DNA of 64,000 nucleotides from DATARR01 sp034666985 (GCA_034666985.1 JAXDKS010000031.1:102773-166772); one strand, 5' to 3'; shown: positions 34,801 to 42,744, numbered from the stretch's first letter. The notes: generated by a model from the letters alone, not told the origin. Program-made: numbers and translations.

Positions 34801-36474
34801 ATGGCCAGACCCATCCTGTTCGCGATCGATGACGACACCGAGGTGCTGCGGGCGGTGGACCGCGACCTGCGGCGCCAGTATGGCGAGCACTACCGCGTGA
34901 TGCGGGCGAGCTCGGGGCCGAGCGCGCTCGAAGCCCTGGAGCAGCTCAAGACCCGCAAGACGCCCGTGGCCCTGTTCCTGGTGGACCAGCGGATGCCCCA
35001 GATGTCGGGCGTCGAATTCCTGGAGCGGGCCATCCCCCTGTTCCCCGCGGCCAAGCGAGTCCTGCTCACTGCCTACGCGGACACCGACGCCGCTATCCAC
35101 GCCATCAACACGGCGCGGGTGGACTACTACCTCCTGAAGCCCTGGGACCCGCCCGAGCAGCGTCTCTACCCCGTGCTGGACGATCTGCTGGGGGACTGGC
35201 AGGCCAACTTCCGCCCGCCCTTCGAGGGCATCCGGGTGGTGGGCCACCGCTGGTCGCCCGAGGCCTTCCAGGTGCGCGACTTCCTGGCCCGCCATCAGGT
35301 CCCCTACCAGTGGCTGGACGTCGAGGAGCAGGCCGAGGCCCGCGAGCTGGTGGAGACGGCGGAGAAGGCGACTGGGGATGAAAAGCCCCACCTCCCCCTC
35401 GTCTTCCTGGCGGATGGCACCTGGCTCGCCGACCCCTCCCGCGGTGAGCTGGCGGAGAGGATCGGCTTCAAGACCCAGGCCGAGAAGCCGTTCTACGACC
35501 TCGCCATCGTGGGCGGCGGTCCGTCCGGGCTGGCCGCGGCCGTCTACGGCGCGTCCGAAGGGTTGCGCACCCTGCTGATCGAAGGGGACGCTCCCGGCGG
35601 GCAGGCCGGCACCAGCTCGCGCATCGAGAACTACCTGGGGTTCCCCGCCGGCCTCTCGGGCGCGGACCTCACCCGCCGGGCCGTCACCCAGGCTCAGCGC
35701 TTCGGCGTCGAGATCCTTACCCCCCAGGAGGCGAAGGGGGTGCGCCTGGAGGACCCCTACCGCTTCATCGTCCTGGGCGACGGCAGCGAGGTCTCCTGCC
35801 ATGCCCTGCTCATCGCCACCGGCGTCTCCTACCGCAAGCTCGACGTGCCCGGCGTCGACCAGCTCACCGGCGCCGGTATCTACTACGGCGCGGCCATGAC
35901 CGAGGCCATGGCCTGCCGCGACGAGGACGTCTTCATCGTGGGCGGCGCCAACTCGGCCGGCCAGGCAGCCATGTATTTCTCCAGATACGCCCGCCGGATC
36001 GTCATGCTGGTCCGCGGCGACTCGCTCAACAAGGGGATGTCCCAGTACCTCGTCGACCAGATCGGGGAGACGCCCGGGATCGAGGTCTGGTATCACACCA
36101 ACGTGGCGGCCGCCCACGGCGAGGACCACCTGGAGTCGATCGACGTGCACAATTCCGAGACCGAAGAGGTGACGAACCATCCGGCCCGCTCCCTCTTCAT
36201 CCTCATCGGTGCCCAGCCCCACACGGGCTGGCTCGAGGGGATCGTGGAGCGCGACAAGTACGGCTTCATCCTCTCCGGCCCCGAGCTGATGCACGACGGC
36301 AAGCGCCCCGAAGGGTGGACGCCGGACCGCGATCCGTTCCTGCTGGAGACCAGCGTGCCCGGGATCTTCGTGGCCGGCGACGTGCGCCGCGGCTCGGTGA
36401 AGCGGGTGGCCTCGGGCGTGGGCGAGGGCTCGATCGCCATCTCGTTCATCCACCAGTACCTGTCCAAGCTGTAG
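34801..36474 (+). CDS. Receiver / thioredoxin-like / FAD-dependent reductase fusion
   Basis: A 557-aa protein. Residues 3-125 are a response-regulator receiver (phospho-acceptor Asp62 in LFLVDQRMPQMSG; Lys in YYLLKPW). Residues 145-225 resemble a glutaredoxin-like module. Residues 235-557 match thioredoxin reductase (FAD motif VGGGPSGLAAA, NAD motif VGGANSAGQAA, final GIFVAGDVRRG). The redox CxxC of true thioredoxin reductase is replaced by YYGAAM, so disulfide reduction is unlikely. In other bacteria such fusions sit with a sensor kinase and a UBP zinc-finger protein; here the kinase is a remnant (36510-36790) and the zinc finger is at 37134. No clear ribosome-binding site precedes the ATG. 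Confidence 0.88.
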   Translation: MARPILFAIDDDTEVLRAVDRDLRRQYGEHYRVMRASSGPSALEALEQLKTRKTPVALFLVDQRMPQMSGVEFLERAIPLFPAAKRVLLTAYADTDAAIHAINTARVDYYLLKPWDPPEQRLYPVLDDLLGDWQANFRPPFEGIRVVGHRWSPEAFQVRDFLARHQVPYQWLDVEEQAEARELVETAEKATGDEKPHLPLVFLADGTWLADPSRGELAERIGFKTQAEKPFYDLAIVGGGPSGLAAAVYGASEGLRTLLIEGDAPGGQAGTSSRIENYLGFPAGLSGADLTRRAVTQAQRFGVEILTPQEAKGVRLEDPYRFIVLGDGSEVSCHALLIATGVSYRKLDVPGVDQLTGAGIYYGAAMTEAMACRDEDVFIVGGANSAGQAAMYFSRYARRIVMLVRGDSLNKGMSQYLVDQIGETPGIEVWYHTNVAAAHGEDHLESIDVHNSETEEVTNHPARSLFILIGAQPHTGWLEGIVERDKYGFILSGPELMHDGKRPEGWTPDRDPFLLETSVPGIFVAGDVRRGSVKRVASGVGEGSIAISFIHQYLSKL

Positions 36475-36509
36475 GGGCCCTCGCCCACCGGGGAGAGAGG
36501 AAGCCCCTG

Positions 36510-36790
36510 GACCCTCTCGCCCACAAGGAGTACTCCTACATGGACCAGGCGGGGCAGCAGGAGGTCGACGTCCATGAAGGTCTGGAGAGCACCCTCAAGA
36601 TGCTCTCCTACAAGCTGCGCAAGGCGGGAATCGAAGTCGCGCGCCAGTACGACACGAGCCTGCCCAAGGTCTGCGCCTACGGCAGCGAGCTCAACATCGC
36701 CCGCCGCATCGTCAAGACGCGCCACAAGGGGGAGATCCGCTTCGAGTTCAGGCTAGGTGATACCTGCTTCGAAGTGACCCTCCCCCTGTG
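36510..36790 (+). pseudogene. Histidine kinase remnant with internal deletion
   Basis: The frame reads HKEYSYMDQAGQQEVDVHEG, then LPKVCAYGSELN and directly RRIVKTRHKGEIRFEFR and CFEVTLPL. In intact kinases of this type SELN begins the N box and the RIV.RH.G...... ...F.V.LPL string ends the ATPase domain. Here the roughly 80 residues between them, the whole nucleotide-binding core, are gone without loss of frame, and the protein upstream of HKEYSYM is missing too. It follows the receiver/FAD gene by 35 nt, where a partner kinase is expected. It cannot bind ATP. Confidence 0.75.
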
Positions 36791-36807
36791 TGGATCGAGA
36801 CGAGGGT

Positions 36808-37002
36808 CTATGGCCCGCAGGCCGTGCCGCCGCCGCACGTGGCGCAGGTCACGGGGCAGGTGGCGCAGCTATCGATGCAGGTGGCCTCGTTGCAGGTTCC
36901 ACCCAGGGTTGGGCGCCCGCCGTGGGCCTCCCCCAGAGCTTCTCCGGACAGGCGGCGAATGGACTCCCGGCACAGCCTCAGCTTCCTGACGGTCTTCTTC
37001 AT
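36808..37002 (-). CDS. RiPP-like precursor peptide, Cys-rich (64 aa)
   Basis: A short gene with an excellent ribosome-binding site (AGGAGG, 9 nt upstream of the ATG). The leader, MKKTVRKLRLCRESIRRLSG, has the K..RKL.L..E..R.L pattern seen in many lanthipeptide-like precursors, and ends near a Gly-Gly (AHGG, residues 27-30). The core repeats Thr/Ser-Cys pairs: GTC, ATC, DSC, ATC, VTC, ATC, TAC, giving seven Cys in the last 31 residues, each close to a Thr or Ser. This suits lanthionine or thioether crosslinking. No LanB/C/M, radical SAM or C39 transporter gene is in the window, so modification enzymes would be elsewhere. An extended reading to 37122 is only the hairpin repeat upstream. Confidence 0.75.
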   Translation of the reverse strand: MKKTVRKLRLCRESIRRLSGEALGEAHGGRPTLGGTCNEATCIDSCATCPVTCATCGGGTACGP

Positions 37003-37039
37003 GGCGTTCTTCCTCCTTGGAGGAGAATACTCCAGAAGC

Positions 37040-37124
37040 CAGTGGCCCAAGGGACAGCAGGGACTACAGGGACTCAGATGCGCTTTTCCCGTCCTTGTTG
37101 TCCCTGCAGTCCCTTGGGTCACTG
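37040..37124. repeat. Long imperfect inverted repeat upstream of the RiPP-like gene
   Basis: Two 34-nt arms (37040-37073 and 37091-37124) are complementary with four mismatches and a 17-nt loop. Each arm contains several near-copies of a 9-nt AGGGAC-type unit (CAAGGGACA, GCAGGGACT, ACAGGGACT). It lies between the UBP zinc-finger stop and the RiPP-like start, so it would form a strong hairpin in a common minus-strand transcript, either as an attenuator or as a MITE-like insertion. Confidence 0.75.
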
Positions 37125-37133
37125 AAATCCTTT

Positions 37134-37400
37134 CTACCCCGGCTCCATCATCACCTCATCCACATAGCACCAAAGCCAATCCTCCCCCGGCTCCAGCGAC
37201 TGGACGAGGGGGTGGTGCGAGGCGTGGAAGTGCTTCGTCGCGTGCTTGTTCTTCGAGGAATCGCAGCAGCCGACCTTGCCGCAGGTGAGACACAGCCGCA
37301 GGTGCACCCAGGTGTCGCCCATCTTCAGGCACTCCTCGCAACCCCGGGTATGGGGCTTCACGTCCTGGATCTGGTCGAGGTGGGAACAGACCTCCCTCAT
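37134..37400 (-). CDS. UBP-type zinc-finger protein
   Basis: An 88-aa ZnF_UBP protein with the ligands arranged as in the family: CSHLD, CEECL, CLTCGKVGCCD, HATKHFHASHHP, and the aromatic WLWCYVD near the end. In eukaryotes this fold binds the C-terminus of ubiquitin; bacterial copies are common beside receiver/FAD-reductase fusions and their role is unknown. Its ATG overlaps the sulfatase stop (ATGA), so translation is coupled to that gene. Confidence 0.9.
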   Translation of the reverse strand: MREVCSHLDQIQDVKPHTRGCEECLKMGDTWVHLRLCLTCGKVGCCDSSKNKHATKHFHASHHPLVQSLEPGEDWLWCYVDEVMMEPG

Positions 37401-39415
37401 CGCTCGCCTCCTGTTAAATGAATGTTCGCCACCTTCACGCCGCCCCGGCGCGGCGGAGTGGGCTGGAAGACGTAGGCGCCGCTGCGGTAGAGCCGGTCGG
37501 CGCCGCTGAAATAGGCGATGGCGTCCTCGATCAGCTCGCGGCCGGCGGCGTCGACCGACTTCGTCTTCACGAGCTCGTCCTTCGCCACATCGAGATCGTA
37601 CAGCGTCGCCGATTCCCGCAGCCCCAGCACCGCCATGCGTCCTCCCTGCATGAGAGCGATCTCGCTGCCGTGGGTCATCAGCGCCCGGCCCTGCTCGGGG
37701 CGGATGCGGAAGACGTCGTGGCCGAAGAACTTCGAGTCGTAGTCGAGACCCAGGATGCCGAGGAGCGTGGGCGGCACGTCGAGCGACGAGGCCAGGGTGT
37801 CCAGCCGCGCTCCGGCGGGCACGCCCGGACCGATGAACAGGATGGGCACCTCGTAGGAGGCCAGCGGGATCTCCGACGCGCCGTAGACCCGGGCGCCGTG
37901 ATCGCCCATGAGCACGAACACAGTGTCCTGGTAGAAGGCGTGGGACTTCGCCTGCGCCATGAACTGGCCGAGGGCCCAGTCGGCGTAGCGCACCACGTTC
38001 TCCCGGCGGTGGAAGCGGGGCTCTTCCTTGACGTGGTCCTGGGGGAAGGTGAACGGCCGGTGGTTCGAGACGCTGAGCACCAGCGAGTAGAACGGCCGGC
38101 CGGCGGCGTGGGCGCGGTCCATCTCCTCCAGGGCCTTGGTGAAGATCGCCTCGTCGGCGACCCCCCAGGCCGTGGTGAACGTCCCCTTGGGATAGTCCCC
38201 CTGATCGACCAGCCGGTCGACGCCATTGTTGCTGAGATAGCGCCCCATGCCGTCGAACATCGCCCGGCCGCCGTAGACGAACATCGTCTGGTAACCCTCG
38301 CTGCGCAGCAGGGAGGGGAGGGTAAAGAGACCCACCGACTTGTCGCGCCGCACGATCGACTCGCCGGGCAGGGGTGGCAGCGACGAGGTCGTGGCCTCGA
38401 TGGCCCGCACCGTCCGGTTGCCGGTGGAGAAGGCGTGGGTGAGGAGCGTCCCCTCCTTCGTCAGGGCGTCGAAGCCCGGCGTCAGGCTCTCATCTCTGGG
38501 ATGGAGGACGCCGATGAACTCCGATCCCAGGCTCTCCTCCAGCACCACCACCACATTGAGCCGCCGGGCCGGACCGGGATTGTCGATGCGGCGCAGCGTC
38601 GACTCCTGGGCGAAGGAGGCCGGCACCGCCGAGGGCTCGGCACCCAGCAGACGGTGCAGCCTTTCGATCACCGCCGGCTGCGGCCGGGTGGCGTAGAGCC
38701 CTTCGTAGGGAGCGTCATGACCGAGCAGGGCCATCCAGAAGGAGTAGTAACCGTTGGTGGCGATCTCGTTGAGGGCCCGGTCCTCGGAGACGCGGGCCAG
38801 GGTCGGCGAGACCGCCCAGGACGCCCCGGCCAGCACGGCCGCGAAACCGGCGACGAACGCCAGGCGCCGCAGCGGCGGCGTGGCCACCTGCCAGACCGCG
38901 CGCAGCGGCCGGCGGAGCAGAGCCAGCGCGGCCACCGTGAGGGCCACCACGAGGGTGGTCACGAGGGCGACGTGATAGCTCTGCCAGACGTTGTCCGCCA
39001 CCTCGGTGGGATAGGCCAGGTAGTCGACAGCCACGAAGTTGAAGCGGCTGTTGAACTCGTCGAAGAAGTAGTACTCGACCGCGGCCGTGAACAGGGCTGA
39101 GAAGGTCGCCACCGCGAGGCCTCCCCAGAGCACCACCCGCTGGATCCGCGCCCTGAACCAGCGCTCCGGCAGCAGCGAGAGATAGAGCACCAGCGGCACC
39201 ACCATCCACAGAGCCGTCACGGCGTCGAAGATCTCGCCCACCCCCAGGGCCGCGAGCGACGGCAGCACGCCATTGCGCGACACCGCGTTCTGCACCAGCA
39301 GCAGCACCACCCGGGTGACCAGGAACACGGCCATGTAGATCCCGAACAGGGCCACCGGTATCCGGTAGCGGGAATCGAGGAGAGCGGAGCGAAGCGGTTG
39401 CGGGGTCTTCTTCAT
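37397..39415 (-). CDS. LTA synthase-family membrane sulfatase/phosphotransferase
   Basis: A 672-aa protein with about five N-terminal TM helices (residues 15-235) and an extracytoplasmic sulfatase-like domain (about 285-600). The Thr nucleophile region reads FSTGNRTVRAIEATTSSLPP, and metal sites include VVLEESLG near 290 and MGDHGARVYG near 510, as in LtaS/OpgB-type phosphoglycerol transferases. Gram-negative members transfer phosphoglycerol or related groups to envelope glycans; the substrate is not known. I start at 39415 where the TM region begins; codons upstream lack homology. It is coupled to the zinc-finger gene. Confidence 0.88.
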   Translation of the reverse strand: MKKTPQPLRSALLDSRYRIPVALFGIYMAVFLVTRVVLLLVQNAVSRNGVLPSLAALGVGEIFDAVTALWMVVPLVLYLSLLPERWFRARIQRVVLWGGLAVATFSALFTAAVEYYFFDEFNSRFNFVAVDYLAYPTEVADNVWQSYHVALVTTLVVALTVAALALLRRPLRAVWQVATPPLRRLAFVAGFAAVLAGASWAVSPTLARVSEDRALNEIATNGYYSFWMALLGHDAPYEGLYATRPQPAVIERLHRLLGAEPSAVPASFAQESTLRRIDNPGPARRLNVVVVLEESLGSEFIGVLHPRDESLTPGFDALTKEGTLLTHAFSTGNRTVRAIEATTSSLPPLPGESIVRRDKSVGLFTLPSLLRSEGYQTMFVYGGRAMFDGMGRYLSNNGVDRLVDQGDYPKGTFTTAWGVADEAIFTKALEEMDRAHAAGRPFYSLVLSVSNHRPFTFPQDHVKEEPRFHRRENVVRYADWALGQFMAQAKSHAFYQDTVFVLMGDHGARVYGASEIPLASYEVPILFIGPGVPAGARLDTLASSLDVPPTLLGILGLDYDSKFFGHDVFRIRPEQGRALMTHGSEIALMQGGRMAVLGLRESATLYDLDVAKDELVKTKSVDAAGRELIEDAIAYFSGADRLYRSGAYVFQPTPPRRGGVKVANIHLTGGER

Positions 39416-39477
39416 GGATCCTTGGCGGACGAGAGGCGTTCGACCTTTAGAACCGCAGGAACGGGCTGTTCCTTCCC

Positions 39478-40770
39478 TTACCGCTTCGTCGTCTCCTTCA
39501 CCACCACGCCCCCCTTCATCACGAACCGCACCCGCTCGAGCTCGGTGACGTCCGTGAGGGGATCGCCGTCCACCGCGATGAGGTCGGCATACCGTCCCGG
39601 CGCCACGGTGCCGACGCGGTCGCTCCAGCCCAGGAGGTCGGCGGCGTTGACGGTGGCCATGCGGATCACCTGCCGGGGGGTGAGGCCGAGGGCCAGGAGG
39701 GAGTGGAACTGCCGGGCGTTCTGGCCGTGTGGGTAGACGCCCGCGTCGGTGCCGAAGGCGAGCTTGACGCCCGCGTCGATGGCCCGCCGCCAGTTCACGA
39801 GCTGGTTCTTGCGCAGCTCCTTCTCCTTCTCGATCATCTTCTGGGGCAGCCCCAGGTGATCGGCCTCGGCGAGGATGTACTCGTCGGTGTAGATGTCCGG
39901 CACCAGGTAGATGCCGCGCTCCTTGAGCAGATGGACCCCCTCCTCGTCGATCATCCCGCCGTGCTCGATACTCGCCACGCCGGCCCGGGCGGCGCGCTTG
40001 ATCCCCTCGGCGCCGTGGGCGTGGGCCGCCACCTTCTTGCCCCACATGGCCGCCTCTTGCACCACCGCGTTCATCTCCTCCTGCGAATACTGCGGCGCGC
40101 CGACCGATCCTTCCTCGGACAGCACGCCGGCCGTGGCCATCACCTTGATGAGGTCGGCGCCGTTCTTGACCTCGACGCGGATGAGCTTGCGGATCTCGTC
40201 CACCCCGTCGGCGACCCCGGAGAAGCCCTCGAACCTCAGATACGGCGAGAAGCCGCTCAGGTCGTTGTGCCCGCCGGTCGCTCCCACCGCCATCGTGGCC
40301 ACCAGCATCCGCGGCCCCACCACGTCGCCGCGGTTGATGGCATCGCGCAGGGCCACGTCGATGAACTCGCGGGCCCCCACGTTGCGAACGGTGGTGAACC
40401 CCGCCTCCAGCGTGCGCCGGGCGTAGACGTGGGCCGTCACCGCCTCGTCGATGGGGCTGCGCCGGAACAGGTCCTCATAGTAGTTGCCGGACTGGCTGGT
40501 GATGTGCGTGTGGCAGTCGATGAGACCCGGGAGCACGGTGGAGTGGGAGAGATCGACGACCTCATACCCGGCTGGAATGGCGAGCCCGGGCCCCACGGCG
40601 ATGACGCGCTCCCCTTCAATGAGGATGACGGCGTTGCGGATTGGCGGGGAATCCGAGCCATCGATGAGGACGCCGGCGCGAACGGCGACATGGCGTGGGG
40701 GCTCCGCGGCCAGTGCCGCAGTAGTCAAGGCGAGAGCGAGAACGGACGGAATCCAGAAGGCGCGTGGCAT
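39478..40770 (-). CDS. Secreted amidohydrolase (imidazolonepropionase/prolidase-like)
   Basis: A 430-aa amidohydrolase with signal peptide (residues 1-21, ending TAALA). Metal ligands are all visible: DCHTHIT, the carbamylated-Lys site IKVMATAG, HAHGAEGI, SIEHGG and FGTDAGVYPHG. Substrates of this secreted family include imidodipeptides and related amides; it cannot be narrowed by eye. GAGGAG lies upstream of the ATG at 40770. The open frame extends upstream to 41016 across the coiled-coil repeats of the neighbouring Uma2 gene, but that part is not homologous. Confidence 0.9.
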   Translation of the reverse strand: MPRAFWIPSVLALALTTAALAAEPPRHVAVRAGVLIDGSDSPPIRNAVILIEGERVIAVGPGLAIPAGYEVVDLSHSTVLPGLIDCHTHITSQSGNYYEDLFRRSPIDEAVTAHVYARRTLEAGFTTVRNVGAREFIDVALRDAINRGDVVGPRMLVATMAVGATGGHNDLSGFSPYLRFEGFSGVADGVDEIRKLIRVEVKNGADLIKVMATAGVLSEEGSVGAPQYSQEEMNAVVQEAAMWGKKVAAHAHGAEGIKRAARAGVASIEHGGMIDEEGVHLLKERGIYLVPDIYTDEYILAEADHLGLPQKMIEKEKELRKNQLVNWRRAIDAGVKLAFGTDAGVYPHGQNARQFHSLLALGLTPRQVIRMATVNAADLLGWSDRVGTVAPGRYADLIAVDGDPLTDVTELERVRFVMKGGVVVKETTKR

Positions 40771-40822
40771 GGGGCGGTCTCCTCGGGAGGATGAGGAGGG
40801 TATCCTGCCATGGAAGTGGGAT

Positions 40823-41753
40823 TTAACGCCTGCCCAACTCGGCACGCAGACGGGCAAGCTCGGCTTCAGCGGCCTTCCGGGCCTCGGCCTCTTGATCGGC
40901 GCGCTGCTCGGCGGCGATCCGGGCCTCGGCCTCCTGATCGGCGCGCTGCTCGGCGGCGACCCGGGCCTCAGCCTCCTGAGCAAATCGCTGTTCGGCGGAA
41001 TTCCGGGCAGCCGCAAAGCTGGCTCGGGTTCAACAGCACCTCGCCGGTCCGGGCGTCGGTCACCTCAAAGCCTCCGTCCTTGGCGATACCGAAGAGGAGG
41101 CCGGTCGTTTCCGAGCCCAGGCGGCCTTGGCCGTCCGGCTCGATCGTCTGGTAGCGTCCATCAGGACCCAGACGGTAGCCGATCCAGTGGCGTATCTTGA
41201 TCGGGTGGCGTCTCAGGGTGTCTGGAACCGGGTGTGGCTCGACGAGCAGATATTCCGGGATGCCGACGCGCTCATAAAGGTCCTTCTTCTTCACGTCCCG
41301 GACGTCCTTGTACTTCGGCGAAACGACCTCGACGATGAGGCAGGGGAGAACGCCTTCTTTCGCCACTTCAAAGGTGTCGTCCGCCTGGACCCTCTCCTTG
41401 ATCCTCTCTCCCCGAATCACGGCGACGTCCGGCGCCGGCTTCTTGAGCCCTGGGATCCCCCAGTCCATCTTCAGATCGTGAGTGACCAGCACGTTCGCGT
41501 CCTCCTCGAAGTGCACGTCGAGAAGGACGTGAAGGAAGGACGTGACGTGCGCGTGCGGCTGGTCCTCCAAGATCACGTCTCCACGCTGAGGATCGAGAAG
41601 ATCCTCGGCCGTCAAAGGAATCCACTCCTCCTCGACCTCGCCGCCTGGCAGATGGACATACCTCGGCCGCCATCCATAGCGGAAGGGATCGGCATCCTCG
41701 GGAGCGGGCGTCAGCTCCCAATCGGCCGGCATCTTGGGGACGGGCACGGCCAT
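40823..41753 (-). pseudogene. Uma2-family gene with a frameshift before its coiled-coil tail
   Basis: The Uma2 core is intact from the ATG at 41753: APDVAVIRGE, CLIVEVVSPKYKDVRDVKKK and ERVGIPEYLLVEPH carry the nuclease-like residues. The frame then ends early at 40968 (CGCPEFRRTAICSGG). One base out of phase, the same strand continues as a heptad tail: FAAARNSAEQRFAQ, three EAEAR-AAEQRADQ-type 14-mers, then LARLRAELGRR and a TAA at 40823-40825. A +1 shift near 41015-41040 therefore separates core and tail. It may still make a tail-less protein. A longer start at 41822 is less likely. Confidence 0.7.
40877..41002. repeat. Three tandem 42-bp units encoding a 14-residue coiled-coil repeat
   Basis: CCGGGCCT/CAG-type unit starts recur at 40877, 40919 and 40961 (and partly at 41003), a period of exactly 42 bp. 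On the minus strand each unit encodes a 14-mer of the form EARIAAEQRADQEA, two heptads. It is the out-of-frame tail of the adjacent Uma2 gene. The period is twice that of the 21-bp arrays, but the sequence is unrelated to their GCNGC core. Confidence 0.85.
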
Positions 41754-41845
41754 GGAGGTAGTGTAGTACAGGCGCGCTGTGGAGTCAAAAATGTCGTGAG
41801 GCCGCGATTCTCTGAGGAACACCAGTCAAGGTATGAACACAGAAG

Positions 41846-41981
41846 GTGCCCGACGTGCACGTCACGGGGAATCTGTTCTTCTATTACGTGCCAGGGGGAC
41901 CCGCGCTTCGTCGTCTGCCCCGGACGCCTTGCCGAAGAGGAGCTCAACCGCCTGCGCCGTGAGCTGGAACGACGCAGCTAA
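41846..41981 (+). pseudogene. Uma2-family remnant (start of core joined to tail)
   Basis: The sequence reads VPDVHVTGNLFFYYVPG and, one frame over, GDPRFVVCPG, matching VPDVYVSGNLFFYYVKGDPR.VVAPD of the gene at 7692. It then jumps straight to LAEEELNRLRRELERRS and a TAA (41979-41981), the family's coiled tail. So about 150 codons of the core are deleted and one G is inserted in the GGGGG run at 41893-41897. Array B begins at this stop codon. Confidence 0.8.
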
Positions 41982-41993
41982 ACCGGTCTCCAA

Positions 41994-42559
41994 GCTGCAA
42001 ATCATCTCCAAATTGCCGCAAGCACAGCGGTCGGGGCAGCCACGCTCGGACCTGGAGCTGCGAAATCTCCGCTTGTTGATGCGTAAGCTTAGATATGTGC
42101 CGCATGTCTCTCGAAGGGAGTCGTTCCCACCGAGATGGGGGCCGCAAACTCATCTTCGCGAGGCGCTCCCTTCTCGGTCGCTGCGGCAAATGAGCGTTCC
42201 GGTATGATCATGATCGGAATCTGAGCCGCAAATATTAGCCGTGCAGATGCGAGTGTAGAGAGATGAGATGCAAACATCTCGGAGGGAGATGCCAATCATC
42301 TGCAACACGCAGCAGAATCTCCGGTCGGAGTCTCTAGATAAGCGAAGTTCGCAGCACAAATCTTGATGGCGAGGACTCACACCGAAGAGGTGGGAGCTGG
42401 GACCTCGGGGTGGAGCTTCTTGCGAACAGTGTTTTGCGGCACCTTAACGCATTTGCGGCTCAATCCTGGACGTTGACGGCAGATCAGGGGGAGTCTACAG
42501 CTCGGACCGCGGCATTTGCGGCAGAGTCCCGGTCATTGGGCGCTGCCGAAGCGGTGCAG
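41994..42559. repeat. Array B: about 26 degenerate 21-bp units with a GCNGC core
   Basis: Units start at 41994 and every 21 bp: GCTGCAAAT, GCCGCAAGC, GCTGCGAAAT (42057), GCCGCATG (42099), GCCGCAAAC (42141), GCGGCAAAT (42183), GCCGCAAAT (42225), GATGCAAAC (42267), GCAGCAGAAT (42309), GCAGCACAAAT (42351). After a slip near 42420-42450 the phase resumes at 42455, 42476, 42497, 42518 and 42539, now with ATTTGCGGC, that is TTT before the core. As in array A, the AAA/TTT flank switches side along the array. Intermediate units are degenerate. It fills the gap between the Uma2 remnant and the response-regulator fragment. Minus-strand frames show heptads with recurring FAA, but no single long gene. 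Confidence 0.8.
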
Positions 42560-42564
42560 ACGGC

Positions 42565-42648
42565 TCACTCCTCCCGACGCGCCAACGCGGCCACGGTGGC
42601 GATCAGGGCGTTGGGATCGATCGGCTTGGCGAGGTGAGCCTGATAGCC
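42565..42648 (-). pseudogene. Response-regulator receiver C-terminal fragment
   Basis: The last 27 codons of a receiver domain: GYQAHLAKPIDPNALIATVA and ALARREE before a TGA at 42565-42567. HLAKP carries the conserved Lys. Everything upstream is lost; the dnaB leader begins where the rest should be. This is a typical end of a hybrid sensor kinase. Array B abuts its stop codon. Confidence 0.65.
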
Positions 42649-42744
42649 CGGTTGGTGGGAGGGCGATGGGAGAAGAGGGTCGGGGTGATGAGGGGTTGGG
42701 CTAGAATGTCTCCTGACCTCCGGCACCGTTCCCGAACATCCCCG

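Noticed and set aside
36808..37122. 104-codon version of the RiPP-like gene
   Set aside because: The first 40 codons are translation of the long inverted repeat; the strong ribosome-binding site and the leader motif place the start at 37002.
40771..41016. N-terminal extension of the amidohydrolase
   Set aside because: It is Pro/Arg/Ser-rich readout of the 42-bp coiled-coil repeats in another frame; the signal peptide and ribosome-binding site set the start at 40770.
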